A DNA stretch of 64,000 bases from positions 2,602,814 to 2,666,813 of the forward strand of contig CATQHT010000003.1 in NCBI GenBank assembly GCA_958296045.1. The letters are read 5' to 3'. A program made the translations under genes and the position numbers. Origin of the DNA: Rhodothermales bacterium. GTDB taxonomy: Bacteria; Bacteroidota; Rhodothermia; Rhodothermales; Bin80. The notes under the pieces were generated by a model. The model worked only from the letters and a program-made list of their open reading frames with translations. It was not told the DNA's origin and made no database searches. How positions within the stretch are numbered: position 1 is the stretch's first letter; the number at the start of each line of letters is the position of its first letter. Below are positions 36,659-45,874 of this stretch, in pieces.

Positions 36659-37369
36659 TCAGGGGTGTTGGCCGGTAGCGGCCCACGTATAGTCGGTGAC
36701 GAAAATGCCCAGCGGGTTGTCGAGCAGGATCTCGGCGTCATCGGGCGCGATGACGCGCACCTTGAAGTGTCCTTCGAAGGTCTGCGCAACGCTGCCTGGG
36801 GCTAGACCGCCCGACTCTCGCCACGCGATTCGATAAACGCCGGATTCACCTGGCACCTTGAGGACGCTGGAGATCTCTTCCACATAGCGCGTCTCTTTGC
36901 GTCGGAGCATCTGCACTAAGGTCTCGGTGTTGCCGCGCACCTCGCGCATAAAGGTGGTCAGCGCATGGCCAGCCACAAAGGCCTGCGCGCGCTTAAGTTG
37001 CACATTAAGCAGGCGTAGGTCGGAAGGGACCGTCCGCATGTTGTGGACAAAGCGGCGTAGTGCTACCTGCACGGCGCGCTCTGGGGGGTCGGCCACCCCA
37101 AGCTCTGATGAAGCCCGCACCTCACCCAACGCGTCCACCTCCACGATGTAGGGCACCACCTTGTGCGTGCGGGCTAAGATGATAAAGCCGGCCGTGAGCG
37201 CGCCATTGGCTATAAGGGCCGTCAGTGCTACCGCCTGCCACAGGCGGCGGCTCTGCGCTAAGTCCCCGAAAAGGCGCTCAAAGGAGTAACGCCCCTCCAG
37301 GTAGGCGTGCCCGCGTTTGGGCAGCTTCTCGCCGCCACGGCGCTTCCAACGTGCAAAAACCCCCTTCAC
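36659..37369 (-). CDS. virB8: VirB8/TrbF inner-membrane channel protein
   Basis: 236 residues. The cytoplasmic N-terminus is followed by one membrane segment at about residues 45-66 (QAVALTALIANGALTAGFII). The periplasmic VirB8 domain follows, with THKVVPYIVEVDALGEVRAS and, at the end, FKVRVIAPDDAEILLDNPLG plus IFVTDYTWAA. VirB8 proteins nucleate assembly of the type IV channel. The ATG overlaps the virB6 stop by 4 bases. This is the intact copy; a second, broken copy lies at 15148-15405 and 20685-20984. The next operon genes (virB9 onward) are 24 kb away, after the accessory region. Confidence 0.9.
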   Translation of the reverse strand: MKGVFARWKRRGGEKLPKRGHAYLEGRYSFERLFGDLAQSRRLWQAVALTALIANGALTAGFIILARTHKVVPYIVEVDALGEVRASSELGVADPPERAVQVALRRFVHNMRTVPSDLRLLNVQLKRAQAFVAGHALTTFMREVRGNTETLVQMLRRKETRYVEEISSVLKVPGESGVYRIAWRESGGLAPGSVAQTFEGHFKVRVIAPDDAEILLDNPLGIFVTDYTWAATGQHP

Positions 37370-38310
37370 AGGCGCTGCAGCATCCCTTTGAGGTTAAAGG
37401 ACAAGTGGCGGCTGAGGCGGTCGGCAATTCGCTCTGGCAGCGTCAGCCCCAAGACGGCCAAAAGGATGGCGACCGCCGTGATGGACCACAAAAAGCCCAG
37501 CCGCGATGTCACCGCCCCCGCGGCGCCACGGGGATCCAGGCGAAAGAGGTTTTCAATGATTTCGAGCCACAAGTTGTCATAGCGGCCGATCAGCGTGACC
37601 ATGTCGTCGCCAATGGCGGCGGCCACGCTTGCCACCAGGATCAGGAAGAAAAGCTTGATCCCCACATACACGACGTACTGCAGGTAGCCGTCGCCCATTG
37701 GGGCGGTGCCCCGGAAGGCCACAAAGCCGACGAAAAAGAGTCCGCCCGTTACGACGACATAGCTCTCCACCAGCGTCACCAAAAGGAGCGCCGCGAGCAC
37801 TACAAAGCACAATAGGATGATGAATGCCGGTACAAACGTCAGAACCACGATCATGTCCGATGTCAGCCCGAGTGCCTTGAGTGTGCTCAGAAAGATGCTC
37901 AGCCCTACGTTTACCAGGTGCGTGGGCGAAAGCTGCGTGACCACATCTCCTCCGATATGCATCGCGCTCTCGCCAAAGGCCCGTGGGATGAGCGGCAGCC
38001 AATGGTGATAGGTGGAAAGGAGCCCCAGCGCAAAAGCTAACATGCCGATCTTAAGCGCGAACTGACCTATGATGTCGTTGCCTTTCTGGCGCCGCATCCA
38101 ATACAGATATCCGGTAATGACGATCTCCAGCACGGCTAAGCTCACAAAGAGCGCCTGAGCGGCTCCCAGCGCGCGGTCAATCCACCCCTCGGTGGTGAGG
38201 CGAAACACCTCTTGGGCACAGTCAAACAGCTGGGTCGGAGCGCAGTCGAGCATCGCGCTCTGCGGCGCTGACTGCAACAAAGCCCAAGGTAAAAGAGCCA
38301 GAAACAGCAT
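37366..38310 (-). CDS. virB6: VirB6/TrbL polytopic membrane protein
   Basis: 314 residues. After a signal-like N-terminus the protein has at least six hydrophobic segments: ALFVSLAVLEIVITGYLYW, FALKIGMLAFALGLLSTYHH, MIVVLTFVPAFIILLCFVVL, AALLLVTLVESYVVVTGGLF, LQYVVYVGIKLFFLILVASV, ITAVAILLAVLGLTLPE. This matches TrbL/VirB6, the inner-membrane part of the channel. The order virB5-virB6-virB8 is that of trbJ-trbL-trbF operons. It starts 3 bases after the virB5 stop and overlaps virB8 by 4 bases. Confidence 0.85.
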   Translation of the reverse strand: MLFLALLPWALLQSAPQSAMLDCAPTQLFDCAQEVFRLTTEGWIDRALGAAQALFVSLAVLEIVITGYLYWMRRQKGNDIIGQFALKIGMLAFALGLLSTYHHWLPLIPRAFGESAMHIGGDVVTQLSPTHLVNVGLSIFLSTLKALGLTSDMIVVLTFVPAFIILLCFVVLAALLLVTLVESYVVVTGGLFFVGFVAFRGTAPMGDGYLQYVVYVGIKLFFLILVASVAAAIGDDMVTLIGRYDNLWLEIIENLFRLDPRGAAGAVTSRLGFLWSITAVAILLAVLGLTLPERIADRLSRHLSFNLKGMLQRL

Positions 38311-38313
38311 CCG

Positions 38314-39045
38314 CTATTGGCCGGGCATGCGCAGAAAGGACCGGAACTCGTACTGGCTCTGATCACCGAGCCAGTCGGTCTGGCCTACAAACAGCTCAAA
38401 GACGGCGCGACGCTGCGCCCGGTCGTTCAGCTCCTGCGCTGCGCGTACCGCCTCCATGTTCGTCAGCATCATGAGGGTTTGTCGGGTAAGGAGGGCTTCG
38501 CGCGCCGTCAGCACCTGCAGGCTGGCCTGGACATCCCTCATCTGCTGCGGCTCTGGGTTGTTGGTGATTTCTTCCTTGAATCGGTCCAGCTCGTCTTGCG
38601 CCCGGAGTATCTGTTGCCGGTGGGCGGCGAGCCCGTCCACGGTGCCGGTCACCGTGTGCATAGACCGCGCGGTTACCGCGCGGTCGTGCGCCAGCGGGTC
38701 GGTTGGTATGTCGTACATGCGGTACAGCCGGGCCAATTCCTCTGGTGCTAGAAAGCTCAAGGTGCCATCCATGGCGGCTTCCGCGTCCGCGGAGGCGGTT
38801 TCCATAGGCTCGGTCGGTACCACTCCGCGCTTGGTGAGGGCACGCTCGTAGCGCCCCAGATGGTTCTGTGCCACGTTGCGCAGGGCGCGTGTGACGGTGA
38901 GCGCTTCTGAAAGGAGGCGCACCTGTTCGCGCAGCTCTGCCAACTGCGCTACCGCCTTGGCGATCGAGGCGACGTCAATGACGGGAATCTGGGCGCGGGC
39001 TGGCTGCACACATAATAGGCAGATAAGGATCAGTGCAGTTCTCAT
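38314..39045 (-). CDS. virB5: VirB5/TrbJ periplasmic protein
   Basis: 243 residues with a signal peptide (residues 1-18, ending ARAQ). It is mostly helical: VASIAKAVAQLAELREQVRL, LSEALTVTRALRNVAQNHLG, LTAREALLTRQTLMMLTNME. This fits TrbJ/VirB5, which is exported and sits at the pilus tip or in the channel. The ATG overlaps the virB4 stop by 4 bases (ATGA). The assignment comes from the helical pattern, length and place between virB4 and virB6. Confidence 0.8.
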   Translation of the reverse strand: MRTALILICLLCVQPARAQIPVIDVASIAKAVAQLAELREQVRLLSEALTVTRALRNVAQNHLGRYERALTKRGVVPTEPMETASADAEAAMDGTLSFLAPEELARLYRMYDIPTDPLAHDRAVTARSMHTVTGTVDGLAAHRQQILRAQDELDRFKEEITNNPEPQQMRDVQASLQVLTAREALLTRQTLMMLTNMEAVRAAQELNDRAQRRAVFELFVGQTDWLGDQSQYEFRSFLRMPGQ

Positions 39046-41477
39046 GGGTCAGGGGTACTCAGGTGATCAAGGAAGGACGCGCCATGCGCGTCCATGAGCG
39101 CGAAGAGCGTCTGGGCCGAGGCTTGCGTACTGCGCCCAGCCATGGGCATCAATAGCGCGCGAGCTTTGGGGCCCAGGTCAAGATCAAAGAGGCGGCTGCC
39201 CGCAGGACTCTGATAGTAGTAGTCGCGGCGCCGCTGCGCCGTGGCAATGATCTCTATCTCGCGAGCGTTAAGGTCCAAAAGCCGGTAGACGGCGGCCTGC
39301 TCCGCTACGCGTGCTTCTGGGTTGGGCAGCAGTATGCGCGTCGGGCAGGACTCGGTGATGGCTGCCGCCTGCGGCAACACCTTGAGCTGTCCCGCCGAAT
39401 GTGCCACGATGACGACTGCCGTGTTGTGTTTGCGCAACGTGAGCAACCATTGGCGTATGCGCGCGCTGAAGGTAGACCGTAGCAGTGCGGCCCATGCTTC
39501 TTCAATGATGATGAGCGTGGGAGCGCCGGTGAGCGATCGCTCAATTTGGCGAAACAACGTGAGCAGCAATGGGACGACGGCTGCATCGCCAAGCGGCAGG
39601 ATGCCGCTCAGCTCAAAGGTGGTCATCCGCGCGCTGGCCAACCGCTCGGCGGTGCCATCTAGAAGGCGCCCATAGGCGCCCTGGATCGTGTACGGCTCTA
39701 GAGCGTCTTGCAGGTGTGGCGGCAGAATTACATGCAGCGCCGTCAAGGTGCGATGCCGCAGCGGGCTGGCGGCCAACAGGCAAAGCGCGCGCGACAGGGC
39801 CAGCCGATCTTTGGGCTCTATCCGGCAGCCAGCTAAGTCAATTAGGGTCTCCAGCCACGCCAGCGCCCACATGCGATCCTCTTCACGCTCGAAGTGGCGC
39901 AGTGGCTGTATAGCACCGGCGGCTTCGGTGCCCAAGTCATGATGCAGCCCGCCCGAAGCGCGCGTCAGCACCCGGTGCGAACCGCCCACGTCGAAAATGA
40001 ATACACGGCTTTGGGCGTAGCGCAGAAAGCTCAGAGCAACAAAGCCGACCAGCACGCTCTTGCCAGCGCCGGTGGCACCCACCACAAGCGTGTGGCCCAC
40101 ATCATCCTGATGGAGGTTCATTGCGAAAGGCGTGGCACCGCAAGCCTGCGCCATGAGCAGGGGCGGACTGCCCGAAGGAAAGAGAGGGCTGGGGCAGGTG
40201 TGACTGCCGGTCCAGGGGGCGGTCACGGGAAACAGGTGTGCCACGTTGTGGCTGGAGATGAGTGGTCGGCGCAGGTTGGCATAGCCGTGGCCGGGAAGGC
40301 TGCCGACAAAAGCGTCGGTGGCGTTGACGGTTTCCAGGATGCAGGTGAAGCCTTCATCCCGCAGCGTCTGTTGCAGCCCCTCGGCGCGGGCGCGCCCCTG
40401 CGCAAGATGAGCATCGCGCAGGATCAGCGCATTGGTGAAGTACCCGAAGCGGGCCTGCCCGCTGGCGGCTGCCGCCAGGGCGTGCGACGTTTCCTGCTGC
40501 ATGCTGAGCGCATCCTGGTCCTCTATCGTGTCTTTAACTTCGAAGGATGCCAGGGCTCGCAGACCACCGCGCTGGTGAAACCACCGGTTCTGCAGCTTTC
40601 GGATCCGGCGTTGAGCTTCGGTGCGGGCGAGGGCCACAAAGCGCATATGCCAGCGGGCTGGCTCCTGCAGCGAATTGAAAAAGTTGCCTGCCGCCGCTTG
40701 GGTAAAGCTGCCAAGCGAGGTGACAGCGACGACAAAGACGTGTGCCTCAGCGATATGCGGCACATAGCCGGTGGCTAGGTCACAGGAGGCCAACGCATGC
40801 CCGAGGTAGGAGCCTGATGGTGCAACCGCGTGGTCCAGGCCCGTCAAGCACCGGTGGCATTCGGTGATGAGCGCCTGGCTGTTAAGCGGACGCACAATAA
40901 AGGTGGCACCCAGGTGGGACCGTACCTGGGATAGGGTCGTCTTAAAGCGCGACAGCACCTCGGCGTAGTCAAGCCTTGGGCCAGCGCCGCTCACGACCAG
41001 CCGCTCCCATTGCCGAAGGCGATCCTTAGGCGGCGTGCATGTAATAAGGACCGTGCTATGCGTCTCGAAGTAGACACCGGGCCGAAGAAACTGTGCGCGC
41101 CGCTCCGCTTCGACCGTCCGTAGCGCTTCGGTCGGAAAGCTGTTACGCTCTGCCGAGTGATAGTCCTGCAGCTCACGGCGGTGGACGTTTACTTCCAAAG
41201 CGTAGCCCTCACCTAGGAGCATCAGTGCTTCGTGGACGGCTTGCGAGGCGCGGTTCACCTCTGCTGCTGCCGCGCTTTCGAGGTCGCGGCCGCGCAGCGA
41301 TATGCCCGCCAGAAAGGATCCGTCTTTCATCAGGATCACGCCATCATCGACAAGAAATGCCCATCCGAGGAGGTCTCCCAGACCTTCCCGGGGCGCGGGC
41401 TGCGCAACTAGGTGACGCGCAAGGCGCCATGCGCCTGCTCCGAGCGCGGCGCCGCCAAGGAAGCTGATGGGATCCAT
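39042..41477 (-). CDS. virB4: VirB4/TrbE ATPase
   Basis: 811 residues. An N-terminal hydrophobic region is followed by the CagE/TrbE domain (about 60-420) and the ATPase core: Walker A VVGATGAGKSVLVGFVALSF at about residues 465-484, then VFIFDVGGSHRVLTRASGG, Walker B TLIIIEEAWAALLRSTF, and LLTLRKHNTAVVIVAHSAGQ. VirB4 drives pilus biogenesis and substrate transfer. The protein is of normal length, without interruption. About 150 bases separate its ATG from the virB3 stop, and I see no convincing gene in them. Confidence 0.9.
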   Translation of the reverse strand: MDPISFLGGAALGAGAWRLARHLVAQPAPREGLGDLLGWAFLVDDGVILMKDGSFLAGISLRGRDLESAAAAEVNRASQAVHEALMLLGEGYALEVNVHRRELQDYHSAERNSFPTEALRTVEAERRAQFLRPGVYFETHSTVLITCTPPKDRLRQWERLVVSGAGPRLDYAEVLSRFKTTLSQVRSHLGATFIVRPLNSQALITECHRCLTGLDHAVAPSGSYLGHALASCDLATGYVPHIAEAHVFVVAVTSLGSFTQAAAGNFFNSLQEPARWHMRFVALARTEAQRRIRKLQNRWFHQRGGLRALASFEVKDTIEDQDALSMQQETSHALAAAASGQARFGYFTNALILRDAHLAQGRARAEGLQQTLRDEGFTCILETVNATDAFVGSLPGHGYANLRRPLISSHNVAHLFPVTAPWTGSHTCPSPLFPSGSPPLLMAQACGATPFAMNLHQDDVGHTLVVGATGAGKSVLVGFVALSFLRYAQSRVFIFDVGGSHRVLTRASGGLHHDLGTEAAGAIQPLRHFEREEDRMWALAWLETLIDLAGCRIEPKDRLALSRALCLLAASPLRHRTLTALHVILPPHLQDALEPYTIQGAYGRLLDGTAERLASARMTTFELSGILPLGDAAVVPLLLTLFRQIERSLTGAPTLIIIEEAWAALLRSTFSARIRQWLLTLRKHNTAVVIVAHSAGQLKVLPQAAAITESCPTRILLPNPEARVAEQAAVYRLLDLNAREIEIIATAQRRRDYYYQSPAGSRLFDLDLGPKARALLMPMAGRSTQASAQTLFALMDAHGASFLDHLSTPDP

Positions 41478-41630
41478 GCCACAAAGGGTGCCTCAGTTTA
41501 CTGGCAACAAGGTGTGTGCGGTGCGCTGGTCGCGTTACGAGTTGGGCAAAACCGCATCGGTAAGCGCTTGTTGGCGCGCCAGCGGTCGTGATCCTTCCGA
41601 GCGCGTCGCACTGGGGAGGCGGCGTCTTGC

Positions 41631-41972
41631 TCATGGCCGGCGGTTACCGACGCGGTCACGCCACCGGGCAGCCCTTTCTCGCGCCTGGCGCGGATACCGG
41701 GGTGCGTAGCGCATGGCGCGCGGCACGATATCCAGGAGGTAGGGTTCCTTGTCGAAGAGGCGCCGAAGCACTGGAAGGACCACGACGTATACCGTCGCAC
41801 CAGCGCCCAAGACGATCGGGTCGAGGCGGGAAGCGATGCTAAGGCACACAAAGCAGAGGGAAAAGAGCAGAAAGGCGTCCTGGGGCAGGCCCAGAAGCTG
41901 GGGCCGCCGCTGCAGAGAATCAAAGACGGGTGCCCGCCGCAGCGGCTCTGGACTCGACTCAACTTCGGTCAG
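41631..41972 (-). CDS. virB3: VirB3/TrbD-like membrane protein
   Basis: About 113 residues in the frame that ends at 41631: SLQRRPQLLGLPQDAFLLFS, LCFVCLSIASRLDPIVLGAG, ATVYVVVLPVLRRLFDKEPY, LLDIVPRAMRYAPRY. The 'RPxLLxGxxxxx' start, two hydrophobic segments and the FxxDPxxxxxxxR-type tail fit TrbD/VirB3. No ATG, GTG or TTG lies at the expected place; a CTG at 41972 overlapping the virB2 stop is the best candidate. It is therefore easily missed by gene finders. Place between virB2 and virB4 supports the call. Confidence 0.75.
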   Translation of the reverse strand: MTEVESSPEPLRRAPVFDSLQRRPQLLGLPQDAFLLFSLCFVCLSIASRLDPIVLGAGATVYVVVLPVLRRLFDKEPYLLDIVPRAMRYAPRYPRQARERAARWRDRVGNRRP

Positions 41973-42301
41973 AGGACCGCGCCTTGGAAGGCGAAGAACT
42001 CTGAAATCTGCGCCGCACCGAATATGATGACGGCGCCGACGACGGTACGTCCCAAGACCTCGCCAGCGCGGCTGGCCCGTGTGATCCACCATGCCAGACC
42101 GCCCAGCACGATAATGAGCAGGAACGCAGCGGTAGCAAGGTCGCCCGTCAGGAGCGACACGATCTTCTGGACCGTGCTGGTGGCGATATCTACGCCGCTG
42201 ACACCGCTGGCGGTGGCCAGGGCTGGCAGCAGCAATCCGAGGGCGACCACGCCAAGCATGCGCGGCCAATGAGATGATTTTGCGACAGTCATGCGCTTCA
42301 T
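41969..42301 (-). CDS. virB2: VirB2/TrbC pilin-like protein
   Basis: 110 residues: a basic N-terminus and a signal segment (MLGVVALGLLLPALATASGV). Two hydrophobic segments follow, IVSLLTGDLATAAFLLIIVL and VVGAVIIFGAAQISEFFAF, with a short basic loop (WWITRASRAGE) between them. This is the classic VirB2/TrbC pattern. It is the first gene of the operon in this window; the 218 bases between it and the divergent reductase gene should hold its promoter. ATG 42292 is an alternative start. Confidence 0.85.
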   Translation of the reverse strand: MKRMTVAKSSHWPRMLGVVALGLLLPALATASGVSGVDIATSTVQKIVSLLTGDLATAAFLLIIVLGGLAWWITRASRAGEVLGRTVVGAVIIFGAAQISEFFAFQGAVL

Positions 42302-42519
42302 ACGTTCAATGGGTCAGAGCATATGTTAGCGCGTGCGCGCGGCGGATTTACGGATGCGCTGCTACGAAACGCACAAAGCTGAAGTAGGAGGGCAGGGGAT
42401 TGAGACGGCAGCGCAGATACCGGGCTGCAGAGCGCCCAAGTGGACAGAGCGCGTTGACACAGCAGCATCTGTCGGGTTACATTCAGGCTGGCAGACAGCA
42501 ATGACTGGATAAGAGCACG

Positions 42520-43926
42520 ATGCCTGATATCGGAACGCCCGTTAACCCGCTGCGTGTGGCCATCGTGGGCGCGGGGCCCGCAGGATTCTATGCGGCTGGG
42601 CACCTGTTGCGGCGCAAGACGCACCGCGTCGAGGTGGATATGTTTGACAAGCTGCCGACCCCCTTTGGGCTGGTGCGCTGCGGCGTGGCCCCCGACCACC
42701 AGAAAATCAAGAACGTGACGCGCGTCTACACCAAGATCGCGGCACTGGGAGGCTTCCGCTTCTTCGGCAACGTGGAATACGGACGTCACCTGTCACTGGA
42801 CCAGCTCAGGGCGCACTACCACCAGATTTATTTCTCTACCGGTGCGCAGGTGGACCGCAGACTCAACATCCCGGGGGAAGACCTTGGGCGAAGCTACTCC
42901 GCTACCGACTTCGTGGCCTGGTACAATGGGCACCCCGATTACCGTCACCTGACTTTTGATCTGACTCAAGAGCGAGTCGCTGTCGTCGGTGTGGGTAATG
43001 TCGCCGTAGATGTGTGCCGCATCCTGTGTCGCACTACTGAAGAGCTGGCTGCGACCGATATCGCGGACTATGCCTTAGAAGCGCTTCGACACAGCCGCGT
43101 CAAGGAAGTGACGATGCTGGGGCGCCGAGGTCCGGCGCAGGCGGCCTTCACCAACCCGGAAGCCAAAGAGCTGGGGCTGCTGCCAGGTGCCGACATCCGT
43201 GTGCCACCTGCGGAAGCGAAGCTGGATGCGTGTACACTAGAAGGCCTGGGTGACAAGCCTCCCCGAGCGATGGCAAAGAAGGTCGCGATGATTCAGGACT
43301 ATGCCACGCGAGCGCGCAGCGGCAAAGGCAAGCTGCTCACCATTCGCTTTCTGGTGTCGCCCACTAAGCTCTGTGACGACGGCACTGGCCATGTCGGCAG
43401 CGTGACCCTGGTAAAAAACGAGCTCTATGATACCGGGCGCGGGAAGCTCCGGCCGCGCGCCACCGCCAAGTATGAGATGCTGCCGGCTACCGTAGTCTTT
43501 CGGTCGGTAGGGTACCGGGGTGTGCCGCTTCCCGGGTTGCCGTTCAATGAGAGCTGGGGGGTTGTACATAGCGCTAAGGGGCGCGTGGTGGACCCGGAAC
43601 AAGGCGGCAACGCCGTGCCTGGGATATATGTTGGTGGCTGGATCAAGCGCGGGCCCACTGGCGTCATCGGCACCAACAAGCCCGATGCCTTAGAAAGCGT
43701 TAAATCGATGCTAGAAGACGTGGATCGCGGCGTCCGCCTGAGCCCTGCGAACCCGAGCGCGACAGCGGCAGAGCAGATGGTGCGCGCCTGTCAGTCCGTT
43801 TTTGTCTCGTGGGAAGACTGGCTGCGCCTGGATGCGATGGAGGTGGCCCGAGGCAAAGTAGCGGGCCGTCCCCGCGTCAAATACATTGCGACCCGGGAGG
43901 TGCTCGAGGCGCTCGGGCGATGCTGA
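42520..43926 (+). CDS. Ferredoxin/adrenodoxin-NADP+ reductase-like flavoprotein
   Basis: 468 residues. An FAD-binding motif VAIVGAGPAGFYAA lies at residues 13-26, with PFGLVRCGVAPDHQKIKNV soon after, a hallmark of FprA/adrenodoxin reductases. The NADP-binding motif VAVVGVGNVAVDVCRIL is near residue 150, and HSRVKEVTMLGRRGPAQAAF follows. The C-terminal GWIKRGPTGVIGTNKPDA closes the flavin site. It passes electrons between NADPH and a ferredoxin. It is transcribed away from the type IV operon and has no obvious link to it, so it may mark the conserved chromosome side of the locus. Confidence 0.95.
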   Translation: MPDIGTPVNPLRVAIVGAGPAGFYAAGHLLRRKTHRVEVDMFDKLPTPFGLVRCGVAPDHQKIKNVTRVYTKIAALGGFRFFGNVEYGRHLSLDQLRAHYHQIYFSTGAQVDRRLNIPGEDLGRSYSATDFVAWYNGHPDYRHLTFDLTQERVAVVGVGNVAVDVCRILCRTTEELAATDIADYALEALRHSRVKEVTMLGRRGPAQAAFTNPEAKELGLLPGADIRVPPAEAKLDACTLEGLGDKPPRAMAKKVAMIQDYATRARSGKGKLLTIRFLVSPTKLCDDGTGHVGSVTLVKNELYDTGRGKLRPRATAKYEMLPATVVFRSVGYRGVPLPGLPFNESWGVVHSAKGRVVDPEQGGNAVPGIYVGGWIKRGPTGVIGTNKPDALESVKSMLEDVDRGVRLSPANPSATAAEQMVRACQSVFVSWEDWLRLDAMEVARGKVAGRPRVKYIATREVLEALGRC

Positions 43927-44530
43927 GGCATCTGTGCGGAAGTCTGCACCGTGCCCAGGGGATGCTGATGTGCGACCCAGGTCTGGGCGGCGTTTACAAG
44001 GGCCAGAGCGCAGGCCCTGCCACCCAAAAGCCGGGGCATGACCGAGGCGGTATCACTGTTGGCTTAGCCCCGACCGCGCACTAAGCAGTGTGTGCACGCA
44101 TCTTGACAGGCGCATAGAATATCGTTTGCGGCAGGTCCGAGGGTACCTCGCCCCAGTGCGCCGATCACCCACCTTGTTATAGGCCAGCACGGCAGCCGCT
44201 GTACGTTTCGATGAGCGACTGATACGGCCTGACAACCCCAGACGTGGAATACGCATCAGAAGTGCCTGACATGCGCACCCCTTGGACAATCGCGGCTGGC
44301 AATGGTAAACCAGTTCCAATACACTCCTGCACTGATTGCCTGCCAGCCATAATGCGCTGCTACAACCGGCCATACGGATGGATACTCACAAACCTTGAAT
44401 AAGAGTAACAACACGTCTGCATCCGTGAAACCTTTGACTCTTGAGAAAGGTACAACGGGTGCTCGATGGCAAGTTCCGCATTGAACGAGATCAATACTGG
44501 GACTGACAACATGGAAAAGCAGATATGCAC
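43927..44530. other. Intergenic, no gene seen
   Basis: 600 bases after the reductase. Open frames on both strands are short and unconvincing. Bases from about 44380 on are AT-richer and lead into the promoter-like site at 44531. Confidence 0.5.
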
Positions 44531-44559
44531 TTGATTTTCTCGTTTTGTTTTCGTATTAT
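44531..44559 (+). promoter_or_regulatory. Promoter-like site
   Basis: TTGATT and TATTAT with exactly 17 bases between them, in an AT-rich patch about 70 bases before the open frame at 44631. An AGGAG lies at 44571. In Bacteroidota the consensus differs from this sigma-70 form, so its use is uncertain. Confidence 0.4.
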
Positions 44560-44630
44560 GGAAATACAGCAGGAGCCAACTATTATTCTACGATGGCTCA
44601 GATACAGCAACCCGATAGACCGCACAAGCC

Positions 44631-45497
44631 ATGCAGCCTGTAGAATCAGGATTCTGGAATAGAGCCGTGTCGCAGATTGCTGCGGCCGCTGGAATTCCGT
44701 TACAGATGCCGCGACCGCCGTGGTTGATGATTGACAGTGCACCTGTCAGGGCACCGCCCACCAGCGTTGCGTGCACTCGTATTGAAGTGGTCGTTGCAAT
44801 GACGCAGCGACTTCAGACTCTTACCTTAAGACTTGACACTATCATGAAACTCACTACTTCTATCTATCGTATGCTGCCAACCGCTTTTCGTGGCGTTGGC
44901 AGGGGCAAGGCTTGTGACCTGGTCGACAAGATAGCAGCACATGCGGAATATGGCAAAACACCGAGCCTGTACGAAGGACTGGCAACAGAGATCGGAGACC
45001 ATTGGGGCAAGCTGGCTTACAGGAATGACGAGTTCGGTAAAGAATTCAAGGTACTGCAGGAGTTCGAGGAGGCATTGGCAGAAGCCAAAAAGGTGGAGCT
45101 GCTGCGTGCCGTCGTTACGGCATTCATATGTGCCTATCGTCTTGCGGTGCTGAATGCCCGGCGGCGTGCCAAGGGCCTTGGAAAGGTCGACAAGCGGCGC
45201 GGTTCTCAGAAGCAGAAGGTCAAGGACCTCGACAATGAACAGGCGGCCGCAACGAAGATGGCACTGCACCTCGTTGATCGGAATCCGGCAGGACACGTCA
45301 AGATGCTCAATCCCACAGGCCGCGGCAAAGAGCTGTGTGTCCGCTCTGATGACGGTAAGTACGTACCCGGCTTCCTTTCACTGGCCTGTGAAATCAGTCG
45401 CGAAATCGATGCAGATCCAGATCGGTGGCGGCATCTGAAGCAGGAAAAGGCCTGGATGCGCGTGTTTGAGGTGTACATGTACCTCCTTGAGGACTGA
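44631..45497 (+). CDS. Unknown soluble protein (true start possibly 44844)
   Basis: The open frame codes for 288 residues. The first 70 (before MKLTTSIYRMLP) look less like protein, and the reverse strand there is open as well, so the start may be ATG 44844 (217 residues). The protein is charged and largely helical: RGVGRGKACDLVDKIAAHAE, YGKTPSLYEGLATEIGDHWG, EFEEALAEAKKVELLRAVVT, and a basic middle (NARRRAKGLGKVDKRRGSQK). The end reads FLSLACEISREIDADPDRWR. No membrane segment, no catalytic motif I know. It lies alone with a promoter-like site before and a hairpin after, next to the methyltransferase-HNH gene. Confidence 0.55.
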   Translation: MQPVESGFWNRAVSQIAAAAGIPLQMPRPPWLMIDSAPVRAPPTSVACTRIEVVVAMTQRLQTLTLRLDTIMKLTTSIYRMLPTAFRGVGRGKACDLVDKIAAHAEYGKTPSLYEGLATEIGDHWGKLAYRNDEFGKEFKVLQEFEEALAEAKKVELLRAVVTAFICAYRLAVLNARRRAKGLGKVDKRRGSQKQKVKDLDNEQAAATKMALHLVDRNPAGHVKMLNPTGRGKELCVRSDDGKYVPGFLSLACEISREIDADPDRWRHLKQEKAWMRVFEVYMYLLED

Positions 45498-45513
45498 GGA
45501 ATCCGGCTCCTAA

Positions 45514-45546
45514 GCCGCGGGAGCAGGCTTCGCTTGCTCCTGCGGC
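45514..45546 (+). terminator. Terminator-like hairpin
   Basis: GCCGCGGGAGCA pairs with TGCTCCTGCGGC around an eight- to nine-base loop, 17 bases after the stop of the unknown gene. A second palindrome (TGCGGCATGCCGCA) overlaps its end. The T run is poor. Confidence 0.5.
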
Positions 45547-45670
45547 ATGCCGCATAGAAAAAGGCCGAGGCCGAGAATATCATGACATGCCCCAGTGCCC
45601 ATCGCTCGCATTCATCCATGAATTCGCAGCGCCTCCGTGTTGCAGCCCCTCAGGGAGCGAGGTAGAGCCA

Positions 45671-45874
45671 ATGCACCTGAGTGGCCAAGCGGGGTCGGAA
45701 ACCGTCCGCACCCTGAGCGAGTTGTATGCGAAAGTACCGAACTTTGAGCACCTTGTTCAAGGCGCTGATGGTACGCGGCTACGTTACGTTGATCTGATCA
45801 GGCATGGCGAAGAAGACGGCAAAAGGCAAGCAGTACTTAGCAGCTGGGGCCACGCTTGGCCGCAAGCCGCGTAA
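45671..45874 (+). CDS. Possible small protein before the methyltransferase (weak)
   Basis: From ATG 45671 a frame of 67 residues reads MHLSGQAGSETVRTLSELYA, KVPNFEHLVQGADGTRLRYV and so on. Composition is protein-like but there is no family match I know, and it overlaps the next small frame. Either this or the 45804 frame, or both, may be real. Confidence 0.25.
   Translation: MHLSGQAGSETVRTLSELYAKVPNFEHLVQGADGTRLRYVDLIRHGEEDGKRQAVLSSWGHAWPQAA

Noticed and set aside
44588..44776. Minus-strand glycine-rich peptide (LVGGALTGALSIINHGGRGI) as a possible bacteriocin
   Set aside because: The part before the GG is only eight residues, no transporter or maturation gene is near, and it overlaps the + strand gene start.
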